Below are positions 1 through 8,373 of a stretch of DNA of 34,258 bases, in pieces. Source of the DNA: Candidatus Woesearchaeota archaeon (GTDB lineage Archaea; Nanobdellota; Nanobdellia; Woesearchaeales; GW2011-AR9). The stretch is taken from NCBI GenBank assembly GCA_018657845.1, contig JABHWJ010000006.1:1-34258 (forward strand). The letters run 5' to 3'. How positions within the stretch are numbered: the stretch's first letter is position 1; every line of letters begins with the position of its first letter. The notes beneath the pieces are model-generated. The model saw only the letters and a program-made list of their open reading frames with translations, searched no databases and was not told where the DNA came from. The position numbers and the translations under genes are program-made.

Positions 1-520
1 ACATTTTCCATAACTAAAGCATTAACTAAAGTCCCCACCGTGTCATCACCAATGTCAATAGCTAATGCATCATTATTCCCATCTCCACTAAACAAACTAA
101 CATTATTCCCATAAATAATTCCATTAGCACTAGTTCCTCCTGCCCCTTCCGAAAAAGAAATCCCTATGGGGCCACCACCAGCATCGGCAGTGATGTTGTA
201 AACAGTATTCGAAGAAATATTCGCATTAGTTCCGTTTGAAAAAGAAATTATTGTTGCTCCCGCACCACCAATATTTACATGTTGGATAGTATTATTAAAA
301 ATAGTTGAATTATCACTATCATCAAATATTATTCCAATTCCAAAGTTTTCAATTACACAATTCTTCACAGTAACATTGTTGTCTCCAGCATTACTAGCTA
401 CCCCTGCATCTGTCGCTCCCCCATCTCCTCTAATCGTAAATCCTGCACAATCCAAAATAATATTACTTGCCCCAATAACAATCCCATCTCCCGGACAGCC
501 ATTTAAGTCAGAAGTCAATG
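1..520. repeat. Long direct repeat, copy 1 (coding)
   Basis: Bases 1 to about 520 repeat bases 2179 to about 2698 with few substitutions and no frame change. The offset is exactly 2178 bases, or 726 codons. The copy continues past the left edge. It encodes the third beta-helix module of the surface protein. Confidence 0.9.
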
Positions 521-3500
521 TAGCATCCAATGTAATTGTAGTTCCACAGAAATAACCAGTTGTAGTAGTATAATTACTAAATGAACTTATATTGGCAGAC
601 AATATGCCACCGCCATAGGTAGTATTACAATCATCACCATTATCACATCTTAACCCATCTTTAAGCAAATAAGGTTCGGACACATAAGGCAACCCTCTTA
701 ATTCAATTACTGCCGTACCATTAAGTTCAAGCGCTAAATTATTATCAGTTAATCCAGTCAAATTATCTTCTAAGAATATGGTATCTCCAATCGCTAAACT
801 TATGTTAGTACTCAAATCAGTTTTTGTCCAGTTAATTTGTCCAAAACTATTATTATAAATTAATATATTCGTACTCGTCGTCCCAGTTGTATCAATGATT
901 GTCGCATTATCAGTATCAGAAATATTATTGTTCCAGATCAAATTATTATCTGTTGTTGATTGCATCTGTATTCCATAAGTTCCTTGGGAAACTATGCTAT
1001 TCTCATAAATAGTATTATTCGAAGAAGCCGCAGCCAAGATCCCTCCACCAGTACTTCCAGTAACAGTGATATTGTTATTCCTTACAGTTGTATCATTAGA
1101 GAAACTCAATAAGACTCCCCTTGCCGCTCCACCTGCAGTATTAATTGTATTATTCTCAACAATATTATTAATTGCATTCCCTAAATTCACTCCATCATTT
1201 GCAGTAGAAGATCCAGAAATTATCAAACAATTCTTGATTGTAACTCCACTGTATCCTCCAGAGTTATCTACTCCATCTCCAGAAGCACTAGCAGAATAAT
1301 TTATCATATATCCTGCACAATCCAAAGTAATATCATTTGCTCCAATGATTAATCCATCTGCAGAACAACCACTTAAGTTAGCAGTGATTGTAGTACTTGA
1401 AGTAATAGTATCTCCACAAGCCAAAACACTATTAGCACTAAAACTACTAAAATTAGTTGTATTAAACAACAACACCCCACCAGCATAACTTAAATTATTA
1501 CAACTTCCTCCAGCAATACAATCACTTCCATTAGAAATGATTTCAGTACTGTTCGTACTGAACTCCCCCCACTTTCTAATTTCAGATATACTCGTCAAAG
1601 CCAAAGTTCTCAAAGTAACATTAGCCGAACCATTAAAGTTAGTGGCCACAGAAGAATTAAATGCCGCAGTATTATTTCCAATAAACAAATTCACTCCATG
1701 ACTTAAATCAGCAGTCAAGTTCATATTCAACAGTCCATCCCAACTAATCTCTCCCAAACTATTATTATAAATCAAATAATTCACTTCAGTACCTATATCT
1801 AAAATACTTTGAGTATCTCCACTAAAATTATTATTCAAAAACGTATTGTTAAAAGTATCACCCAAAATATAAATCCCTTTCACATTCCCAACAAAAGTAT
1901 TATTCTCCCACACGGTATGATTATATCCATTCCATAATCCCGGCCCCATTCCAGGAGATCCAGTATGTGCACTATAATTATTCCCATTAATCAGATTCTT
2001 ATTAATAAACAAACTATGGTTATTCGCCACAATAGCAGTTCCAGTATTACTAATATTGTTCTCAGTAACATTAATGCCATCACCGGAACGAACTCTTATT
2101 CCAATTCCGCCTTCAAAAGTTCCACAATCATTTGGTGGCATCCCATAATCAGGATTAGTACAATTCATACTATCAACAACATTTTCCATAACTAAAGCAT
2201 TAACTAAAGTCCCCACCGTGTCATCACCAATGTCAATAGCTAAAGCATTGTTATTCCCATCTCCACTAAACAAACTAATATTATTCCCATAAATAATTCC
2301 ATTAGCACTAGTTCCACTAGCACCTTCTGAAAAAGAAATCCCTATAGGGCCACCACCAGCATCTGCAGTGATATTGTAAATAGTATTCGAAGAAATATTC
2401 GCATTAGTTCCGTTTGAAAAAGAAATTATTGTTGCTCCCGCACCACCAATATTTACATGTTGGATAGTATTGTTAAACATAGTTGAATTATCACTATTAT
2501 CAAATATTATCCCAATTCCAAAATTCTCAATAATACAATTCTTCACAGTAACATTGCTATCTCCTGCATTACTACCCACCCCTGCATCTGTTGCTCCTCC
2601 ATCTCCAGTTATGGTATATCCTGCACAATCCAGAACAATATTACTTGCCCCAACAACAATTCCATCTCCAGTACAACCAGTCAAATTAATACCTAAGGTG
2701 GTATCTACAGTGATTGTATCTCCACAAGAAGGAGTTGCTAGAATTGTCAAATCAGAACTACAAACTTCAGTACCATCACTAATCCCATCATTAGGAGTTA
2801 CACAAACAGACCAAACGTCATCTACAGAAGTTTCTTGAGAAACAATTAATCCCGTTTTATTTTGATATAAGGCTGAAGCCTGTTCAGCGGATAAAGAATA
2901 ATTATAAATTTTCAATTCATCAACAGTTCCATTAAAATTAAGATTAGTATACTTTCTTTTTCCAATTGAAAGTGTAGTTTTCAACGGAACTGAAACCTCT
3001 GCAGTGGTGCCTTCGTTTTGGCCATTAATGTAAATTACTTTATGGGTATCGTTCTGTACAGCAATAATATGATACCAATCCCCAACATTTGGAAGTGTCG
3101 TAGAACTAACTTCTTGCCAAGTACTATTATATACACCAAAAGTAATATTTCCAGTATCAAAATCATTATTATCTATTCCAATCAACAACTCATCTGATGT
3201 AAAAGGAGTATTTAATGCCAAGATGGGTTGTTGTCCGGTATTGTCATTAAATTTGGCCCAAACTTCAATAGAATAACCAACATGGCTCAAATCAACATCA
3301 CTAAAGTTAATTTGGTCTGCTGCTTCCGAACCACCATCAAATTCAAATGCTCCCCAACCATCATAACCCCCTCCAGGATTATAGATTCCACCCTGAACAG
3401 TCCCAGAACTACCATCTACATAATTTGTAACATTATCTAACCCATCAGTTTCAAAAGGAACAGTTAGTAATGTAAAAGATTTTCCACTTAAATTCCAAGT

Positions 3501-3863
3501 AGTAATATTCTTCACTGGATTTGAATCTCCATCAGAAACTGTCCACGTCGCAGTCAAGTTTTCAGAAGCATAATTATTTCCTCCCGAAGTAGTCAACACC
3601 AAGCTACTAACTACTGGCAGAGCAGAAATTCCCAATCCACTAGTACCTAAAACATTGGCCCCAGTTAACACATTTCCTTCAAAACCAGAAATAACCGCCC
3701 CACCAAAAGAAGAAAAATCAGTAGCAATGGAACCGAATTCAACATCTCCAATAGAAGGTCCAATCAATACAACCATAGAAATAATTAACATTAATCCTAA
3801 AATCAATCTCTCGCTAGCTAAACAATTCTTTCTTCCCCGACCTCTATTCTGTTTAGCCCTCAT
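1..3863 (-). CDS. Large secreted LamG / right-handed beta-helix surface protein (partial)
   Basis: One frame stays open on the minus strand from ATG at 3863 to the window edge (1287 codons, C-terminus missing). The N-terminus is basic with one hydrophobic segment (about residues 21-37), which fits a signal peptide or anchor. A LamG/concanavalin-like domain follows (about 130-320; it ends in a YNYSLSAEQASALYQN helix typical of such domains). From residue 380 there are beta-helix modules of the NosD/parallel beta-helix type, rich in NNT, GNN and NIS. Modules start with CGDTIT or CGTTIT and continue with a DG[IL]-GA-LDCAG pattern at residues 380, 816 and 1106. Modules 1 and 3 are almost identical. 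Many N-x-S/T sequons suggest glycosylation. The likely role is a cell-surface adhesin or carbohydrate-binding protein; no catalytic site is visible. The start overlaps the stop of the upstream regulator gene by ATGA, so the two are probably translated together. Confidence 0.85.
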   Translation of the reverse strand, partial: MRAKQNRGRGRKNCLASERLILGLMLIISMVVLIGPSIGDVEFGSIATDFSSFGGAVISGFEGNVLTGANVLGTSGLGISALPVVSSLVLTTSGGNNYASENLTATWTVSDGDSNPVKNITTWNLSGKSFTLLTVPFETDGLDNVTNYVDGSSGTVQGGIYNPGGGYDGWGAFEFDGGSEAADQINFSDVDLSHVGYSIEVWAKFNDNTGQQPILALNTPFTSDELLIGIDNNDFDTGNITFGVYNSTWQEVSSTTLPNVGDWYHIIAVQNDTHKVIYINGQNEGTTAEVSVPLKTTLSIGKRKYTNLNFNGTVDELKIYNYSLSAEQASALYQNKTGLIVSQETSVDDVWSVCVTPNDGISDGTEVCSSDLTILATPSCGDTITVDTTLGINLTGCTGDGIVVGASNIVLDCAGYTITGDGGATDAGVGSNAGDSNVTVKNCIIENFGIGIIFDNSDNSTMFNNTIQHVNIGGAGATIISFSNGTNANISSNTIYNITADAGGGPIGISFSEGASGTSANGIIYGNNISLFSGDGNNNALAIDIGDDTVGTLVNALVMENVVDSMNCTNPDYGMPPNDCGTFEGGIGIRVRSGDGINVTENNISNTGTAIVANNHSLFINKNLINGNNYSAHTGSPGMGPGLWNGYNHTVWENNTFVGNVKGIYILGDTFNNTFLNNNFSGDTQSILDIGTEVNYLIYNNSLGEISWDGLLNMNLTADLSHGVNLFIGNNTAAFNSSVATNFNGSANVTLRTLALTSISEIRKWGEFSTNSTEIISNGSDCIAGGSCNNLSYAGGVLLFNTTNFSSFSANSVLACGDTITSSTTITANLSGCSADGLIIGANDITLDCAGYMINYSASASGDGVDNSGGYSGVTIKNCLIISGSSTANDGVNLGNAINNIVENNTINTAGGAARGVLLSFSNDTTVRNNNITVTGSTGGGILAAASSNNTIYENSIVSQGTYGIQMQSTTDNNLIWNNNISDTDNATIIDTTGTTSTNILIYNNSFGQINWTKTDLSTNISLAIGDTIFLEDNLTGLTDNNLALELNGTAVIELRGLPYVSEPYLLKDGLRCDNGDDCNTTYGGGILSANISSFSNYTTTTGYFCGTTITLDATLTSDLNGCPGDGIVIGASNIILDCAGFTIRGDGGATDAGVASNAGDNNVTVKNCVIENFGIGIIFDDSDNSTIFNNTIQHVNIGGAGATIISFSNGTNANISSNTVYNITADAGGGPIGISFSEGAGGTSANGIIYGNNVSLFSGDGNNDALAIDIGDDTVGTLVNALVMEN
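2179..2698. repeat. Long direct repeat, copy 2 (coding)
   Basis: This is the partner of the repeat at 1-520 and encodes the first beta-helix module. Similarity fades near 2700, where the two modules diverge within their opening CGDTIT-type strands. Confidence 0.9.
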
Positions 3864-4132
3864 ATTTTACTAATCACCTTATCATAAATATCCAATAATC
3901 CTTTTAACTCCTTAATCTTCAATGAATAGAATTTGTTTGGGAATTCCTTACGCACGTTTAAAAAACCAAGATCATATAACAATTTTAAATGACGAGAAGC
4001 AAGTGAAACCGATTGCCCAGTCTTCTCAGCAACCTCTTTAACAGTCATCTCCTTATCTACAAGTAATCTTAGAATCTGTCTTCTAGAAAAAGCACTAATT
4101 GCTCTAGATAATCTCTCTTCCTTTAGTTCCAT
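3860..4132 (-). CDS. Small winged-helix (ArsR-like) transcription regulator
   Basis: This 90-residue protein is little more than a winged helix-turn-helix. A first helix follows the AISAFSRRQILRLL start (11-24). The helix-turn-helix spans about 29-53 (MTVKEVAEKTGQ then SVSLASRHLKLL), and a wing spans about 58-70. A short C-terminal helix may mediate dimerisation. No Cys-rich metal site of the classic ArsR type is visible, so the signal it senses is unknown. Its TGA stop overlaps the ATG of the beta-helix surface protein, so the two are probably one transcript. A palindrome just upstream of its TATA box is a candidate autoregulatory operator. The family assignment rests on the fold pattern, not on close matches. 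Confidence 0.85.
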   Translation of the reverse strand: MELKEERLSRAISAFSRRQILRLLVDKEMTVKEVAEKTGQSVSLASRHLKLLYDLGFLNVRKEFPNKFYSLKIKELKGLLDIYDKVISKI

Positions 4133-4158
4133 TGCTTACTCTTAGAAAACACTTCCCC

Positions 4159-4208
4159 TTTATAAAGTTTACCAGTTGTGAAGTTTCAAAGTTTCACAAC
4201 TATGAAAC
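4159..4208 (-). promoter_or_regulatory. Promoter and palindromic operator of the regulator / surface-protein operon
   Basis: On the minus strand a TATA-like CTTTATAAAG (4159-4168) lies about 25 bases before the regulator start, fitting a leaderless or nearly leaderless message. Just upstream, 4174-4201 is an imperfect 28-bp palindrome with outer arms AGTTGTGAA / TTCACAACT. An overlapping shorter palindrome, GTTTCA-6-TGAAAC, spans about 4191-4208. Repeated TTTCA half-sites suggest a dimeric regulator binding beside the BRE/TATA. Binding by the adjacent protein is inferred. Confidence 0.6.
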
Positions 4209-4227
4209 TCTACCAACAAAAAAAAGA

Positions 4228-5196
4228 TTAATTCACTAAAGAAGCCAGTTTCTCCTTAATCTCTTCCAAAGAATTATATTTATGTTTAAACTCTTCCAAA
4301 TCTTCACCTTCAAATAAATCAGTCTTACTCAAATATATCATCGTCTTCTTTCTTTTTCCCAATTTCTTAAATAACTGTTCTTGTTTCTCCAAAGAGTAAC
4401 CACAATATTCACTTACATCAAAAACATAAATAACTAAGTCTGCCAATTTATCCACAACTAACTCTGCTTGCAATTCCACATCATTCATTTTCTCTGGCCT
4501 TGCCAACGTTCCTGGAACATCAAGAATTTGTATCTCAGTTCCCCCTACAACCAGATGTCCAGAATTTATTCTCTTAGTTGTAAAGGCATATTTTGCTACT
4601 TGCGCCTTGGTCCCAGTTAATTTATTCAACAAAGTAGTTTTCCCAACATTTGGAAATCCATAGATACATACTGTGAACATATCTTTTATATCTGGGTAAT
4701 CTTTCATAATCCTCCGAAAATGTTCTAAAACCAAAAGATCTTTTTCTATTCTGTTCACGACTGAAGAAAGCCGACCATAAGCTTGTCTAGAAAGTTCTTT
4801 TATTTTTTCTCTATCTTTACACTTGATAAGTTTAGAAACATAACTTTTGTGAAGCATCCTCATTCTTTTAATCGCCCCATTGATTGTTGCTAGAGATTTT
4901 TTATACTTATCACGATCTAAAGTTAACATCATCAATTCCTGGTAAAAAGGAGATAACTCTTCAATTCTTGGAAAATCATCTAAAACTTTCTCTAACCGAG
5001 GATTAATAACATCTTTAATGACATCTAATTTTAACCCCTCTTTCTGCCTAATCACTTGCAACCAATTTCCTTTCAGATTCTTCTCCTTACCTTTAACCCG
5101 AGCTTTCCTGAAAGCTAAATCTAATAGGGTCTGACTTTTTTCTACAGGAGCTATTTTTTGGAAGTTCATTTTTGGTTTATCAAAAAAGGAACTCAA
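4228..5196 (-). CDS. NOG1-family ribosome-assembly GTPase
   Basis: Archaeal relative of nucleolar GTP-binding protein 1, which acts in large-subunit ribosome assembly. The N-terminal helical NOG1 domain (about 10-170) includes the typical FPRIEELSPFYQELM stretch. The GTPase domain has G1 GFPNVGKT (180-187), a switch with FTTK (205-208), G3 DVPG (226-229, usually DTPG) and G4 SKTD (290-293, usually NKxD). The conserved NOG1 order, a GFPNVGKT-AFTTK-DVPG series after a long helical region, separates it from Obg. At 322 residues it is near the archaeal size. The listed start is TTG, 11 bases after AAGGAG. An ATG ten codons in (5169) matches where family members usually begin (NFQKI) and is a real alternative. 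Confidence 0.9.
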   Translation of the reverse strand: MSSFFDKPKMNFQKIAPVEKSQTLLDLAFRKARVKGKEKNLKGNWLQVIRQKEGLKLDVIKDVINPRLEKVLDDFPRIEELSPFYQELMMLTLDRDKYKKSLATINGAIKRMRMLHKSYVSKLIKCKDREKIKELSRQAYGRLSSVVNRIEKDLLVLEHFRRIMKDYPDIKDMFTVCIYGFPNVGKTTLLNKLTGTKAQVAKYAFTTKRINSGHLVVGGTEIQILDVPGTLARPEKMNDVELQAELVVDKLADLVIYVFDVSEYCGYSLEKQEQLFKKLGKRKKTMIYLSKTDLFEGEDLEEFKHKYNSLEEIKEKLASLVN

Positions 5197-5261
5197 GGGT
5201 CTTCAATCTCCTTAAGTTCATTATTAATCAAGAAAAAACCCCTATTTGTTTTAAATCTTCC

Positions 5262-6971
5262 TTAATCTTTTGGATGTTCATGCCCTAAATCCTTTCTATC
5301 CTTCAAATGGGCAATATGCTTATCTTTCTCTTCTTGCAACCTTACTCTTCTTTTCCTCAAGTCTGTAATCATATTAGCTACATGTTCTCCACCCAAGAAA
5401 TGAGGCATAATAACATAATCTGCTCCCTTTTCATACAACTTAAGGGCGTCTTCAATTTCCGAAGCCGTAACTATAATCCTTGCCTTTTTATTGACTGCCT
5501 TAACTTTATTAATTAAGAATAAACTATCATCTAATCCGGGAATCGTCGAAACCAACATAGAAATTCCTGGCAGATTCATTTTATTCATAATCTCTCCATC
5601 AGTAATATCTCCATAAATACAATGATATCCATTCTTAACCATCTTAGTAATAATCTCTGGATTATAATCAACAATCAAAACCTTTTTTTTAACATTAGTA
5701 AATTCTCTCAAAATACTATATCCAATCCGATTGTGACCACACAAAATAAACTTAGGCTTAACTTCGCTAGGCAAATACTCTAATCCTTCTGTGGTAAATA
5801 TATCAAATATTTTTAACGGCTTCTCTAAAAAGTTATAAATCCAAGAATCATATTTGATAAAGTAGGAAGTAAGAGTTATAGATACTATTGCCACCATCAC
5901 TACTACTGAGAATAATTCCTGAGAAATGTGACCCAAAAGCAATCCTTGTGATGCCAAGATCAAAGAAAATTCCCCAATCTGCGCTAAAGACAAAGAAGTC
6001 AAAAAAGCTGGCTTTTTAGTATACCTGAACAAAGAAGTAATGATCATTATAATTAATGGTTTTAAAAATATCGCAGCAAAAACAAAAACTAACAAGGGAA
6101 TCCACATTTTTCCTATCACTCCTAAAGAAAGTTCCATTCCCAAAGAAACAAAAAATAACAAAGAAAAAAAATCTCTTAAACTTCTAACCTTGCCCACAAT
6201 TTCAAAACTATATTCTAAATTACCTAACGTTAACCCTGCAATAAATGCTCCAATTGCCACTGAGAACCCAAGATAATGAAACAGCAAAGAAAAAATAAAA
6301 CAAACTGCCAATGAAGTAATTAATAACAATTCTTGGTTCTTTGCTGCAAACCTAAACACTATGGGAAAGAAATATTTACTTGCCAAAAAAGCCATTAGAA
6401 AAATTGCTAAGAAATTCAAAAAAGCCATCCCAAATAAAGCAAAAGTAAAACCATTCAACGTAGCCAATACAGATAATGCAAAAATAGCCACCACATCTTG
6501 CAATAACAAAATACCTACTGCTAATCTCCCGTGCAAGGTATTTAACTCTTGTTTATCAGACAATAATTTCATTACCACCATCGTCGAAGAGAACGCTAAC
6601 ATCAAACCAATATAAGCGGCTTCTAAACTCAAAAAACCCATTAACAAAGCACCCAAATAACTAAGAACAAAAATAATCACAATCTGGATTGCTCCACCCA
6701 AACTAGAAACCAAAGCAACATTTTTCAGTTTCTTTAGATCCATTTCTAAACCAACAATAAATAATAAGAACGCTATCCCAATTATAGACATAGATTCTAT
6801 TACACTGGTATTTGTTACTAAACCAAAAACAGGAGTAACTAAAATTCCCACCAAAACATAAGAAAGAATCTGAGGCTGCTTAATTAACCTTAATAGATAC
6901 GCTGCTACTGCGGCCGCTATAATAATCAATCCAATTTGGAAGAACATTCCTCCATCAACACCTATCATCAA
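5262..6971 (-). CDS. Kef/CPA2-type cation:proton antiporter with NAD-binding (TrkA-N) domain
   Basis: Predicted monovalent cation/proton antiporter of the CPA2 family in the cytoplasmic membrane. Residues 1 to about 372 form a multi-span membrane domain with the CPA2 signatures LLQD (156-159, the Asp expected to carry ions) and GAFIAGLTLGNLEY (241-254). Residues 405 to about 530 form a Rossmann-type RCK/TrkA-N domain with CGHNRIG (411-417) in the nucleotide loop and an acidic residue (D435) ending the second strand, consistent with NAD(H) control. A short His- and Lys-rich tail ends the protein. A TATA box (CTTTTATAAAAC, about 6985-6998) sits about 25 bases before the double ATG, so translation is probably leaderless. 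Whether it moves K+ or Na+ cannot be told from sequence. Confidence 0.93.
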   Translation of the reverse strand: MMIGVDGGMFFQIGLIIIAAAVAAYLLRLIKQPQILSYVLVGILVTPVFGLVTNTSVIESMSIIGIAFLLFIVGLEMDLKKLKNVALVSSLGGAIQIVIIFVLSYLGALLMGFLSLEAAYIGLMLAFSSTMVVMKLLSDKQELNTLHGRLAVGILLLQDVVAIFALSVLATLNGFTFALFGMAFLNFLAIFLMAFLASKYFFPIVFRFAAKNQELLLITSLAVCFIFSLLFHYLGFSVAIGAFIAGLTLGNLEYSFEIVGKVRSLRDFFSLLFFVSLGMELSLGVIGKMWIPLLVFVFAAIFLKPLIIMIITSLFRYTKKPAFLTSLSLAQIGEFSLILASQGLLLGHISQELFSVVVMVAIVSITLTSYFIKYDSWIYNFLEKPLKIFDIFTTEGLEYLPSEVKPKFILCGHNRIGYSILREFTNVKKKVLIVDYNPEIITKMVKNGYHCIYGDITDGEIMNKMNLPGISMLVSTIPGLDDSLFLINKVKAVNKKARIIVTASEIEDALKLYEKGADYVIMPHFLGGEHVANMITDLRKRRVRLQEEKDKHIAHLKDRKDLGHEHPKD

Positions 6972-7017
6972 GATAAAAGAAAAGAAAATTGTTTTATAAA
7001 AGTTTTTATTTATTTAC

Positions 7018-7788
7018 TTACTTAACTAAGCTCTTATAGAGATCTGTAGCTTTTCTTCCCACAAACCCTTTAGTGCTCCTCACTATGGTGGAAGCTTTCT
7101 TAACTAAGTCATCTACAATTCCAGCTCTATAAAAAGTATCTTTCAAAGAAAATAATGGGTCTTCTTCTCCGCAATAAGTTCTGTTTCTCCCTTCGGTCTT
7201 TGCCACTTGCATATATTTATCTGCTCTTGCTTGAGCGTTAGAATAATGTTCTGCTCGATCTAACCATTGAGTAACTCCAACAGAAACTGTAACTGTATGT
7301 CCAGTCAACTCCTTACTTCTAATCTCTACTTGTTTCCTAAGTCTTTCTGCAACATTCATTGCATCTTCTTGGCTTCTACAAGTATACAAAGCTAACATCT
7401 CTTCTCCATGTAAATGATATTCATTAGATAAGTTTAACACCAAGTCATTGTCTCTTAATGTTTCCCCTAATGCTTCAACAACAGCCATCAAAACTTTATC
7501 TCCTGTATCTGTACCATAAACTTTATTGAAATGTCCAAATTCATCAATGTCTACCATTGCCACATAAACTTGTTCAAAATCTTTATCTCCAATACCTAAT
7601 CGATTTTCTAGGCTCTTTAAATCTTCATCTCTCTGTCTCATGTTCGGAGCATCAGTAACATCATTCATCATAATTTGTTGATGAATTGATCCTAATCCTG
7701 CTAGAATGGCTTCCTTTCTATCTCCGCCACCTATTGCTTCTCCAATCAAGTCAACTAATTTATCATAAGTTTCTGAATCGTATGCCAT
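7018..7788 (-). CDS. GGDEF-fold protein with altered active-site signature
   Basis: A diguanylate-cyclase-like fold covers about residues 42-207. DVTDAPNMRQRDEDL stands where DxLTGLxNRR is usual. MVDIDEF (78-84) carries the metal-binding Asp80, followed by FNKVYGTDTGDKVL. SVGV (169-172) and AKTEGRNRTY (196-205) close the domain. The signature loop reads HGEEM (127-131) in place of GG[DE]EF: the catalytic acidic residues remain, but the first Gly is His and the Phe is Met, so cyclase activity is doubtful. A short N-terminal helical region and a basic C-terminal tail (209-256) match nothing I know. No membrane segment or sensor domain is visible. A TATA box at 7811-7818 fits a leaderless start. 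Confidence 0.85.
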   Translation of the reverse strand: MAYDSETYDKLVDLIGEAIGGGDRKEAILAGLGSIHQQIMMNDVTDAPNMRQRDEDLKSLENRLGIGDKDFEQVYVAMVDIDEFGHFNKVYGTDTGDKVLMAVVEALGETLRDNDLVLNLSNEYHLHGEEMLALYTCRSQEDAMNVAERLRKQVEIRSKELTGHTVTVSVGVTQWLDRAEHYSNAQARADKYMQVAKTEGRNRTYCGEEDPLFSLKDTFYRAGIVDDLVKKASTIVRSTKGFVGRKATDLYKSLVK

Positions 7789-7848
7789 AATGCCTTTTAA
7801 GTTTAATACTTTATAAACCTTTCGGTTAGTTACTACTATAAAGTGAAG

Positions 7849-7855
7849 AAAAAAA
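7849..7855 (-). terminator. T-run terminator of tRNA-Leu
   Basis: Seven consecutive T residues on the minus strand begin one base after the encoded CCA end of the tRNA. This fits archaeal T-run termination. Confidence 0.6.
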
Positions 7856-7942
7856 TGGTGTGGGCGGCAGGGTTCGAACCTGCGTAGGCACTAAGCCAAT
7901 AGGTCCTAAGCCTATCCCGTTTGACCACTCCGGCACGCCCAC
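7856..7942 (-). tRNA. tRNA-Leu(TAG), CCA encoded
   Basis: The acceptor stem is GTGGGCG pairing with CGCCCAC. The anticodon arm reads ATAGG CTTAGGA CCTAT, giving anticodon TAG. A long variable arm marks a class II tRNA, and the T arm contains GGTTCGAACCC. The discriminator is A (7859), and CCA is encoded at 7858-7856. No intron is needed to fold it. A TATA-like sequence lies at about 7984-7993 on the upstream side. Confidence 0.96.
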
Positions 7943-8064
7943 ATGAACTTACTAAAACTTACTTATTCTTTTTCATTAATTCATTTTTATATCTTTCTAT
8001 TTTTAATACAAAAAGAAGATTTTTTATACCTCTCTAGTTTTCTTATTATATATCTCTAACCACA

Positions 8065-8313
8065 ATGGAAAAAGAAATCAAAGAAATCCAACAAAGAAAC
8101 AAAAAAGTTGAAGCCGACAAAGCTTGGGAAACCAGCAACTTCAGAAAAACAACAATCTCTATCATAACTTACTTCTTAGTTGTTCTTTTTCTTTACACCA
8201 TCAAAGCACCAAAACCTTGGCTCAATGCTTTAATCCCCACAGCAGGATTTATCCTTTCAACCCTAACCCTTCCATTTATTAAAAAATGGTGGATCAAAAA
8301 CCAACAATTCTAA
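8065..8313 (+). CDS. Small two-span membrane protein, function unknown
   Basis: An 82-residue protein with a charged helical N-terminus (1-27) and two hydrophobic segments (about 31-47 and 52-71) joined by a short KAPKPW loop. The C-terminus is short and basic. The layout predicts both ends in the cytoplasm. A TATA-like TTTTATACC lies about 30 bases before the ATG. I do not recognise a family with a known function. The neighbours (a tRNA and a Cys-rich lipoprotein) give no clue. Confidence 0.75.
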   Translation: MEKEIKEIQQRNKKVEADKAWETSNFRKTTISIITYFLVVLFLYTIKAPKPWLNALIPTAGFILSTLTLPFIKKWWIKNQQF

Positions 8314-8373
8314 ATCTTCCCCGACTATCTTAATTCATAAAGTTTAAAAACAGTTTTTTCTCTCAACTAATTT

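Noticed and set aside
1066-3873. Several plus-strand ORFs of 70-122 codons across the left 3.9 kb
   Set aside because: They lie opposite one long open minus-strand frame with clear LamG and beta-helix sequence. Their products are low-complexity and have no recognisable domain.
7018-7788. A working c-di-GMP synthase
   Set aside because: The signature is HGEEM and no c-di-GMP receptor or phosphodiesterase is visible nearby, so only the fold is claimed.
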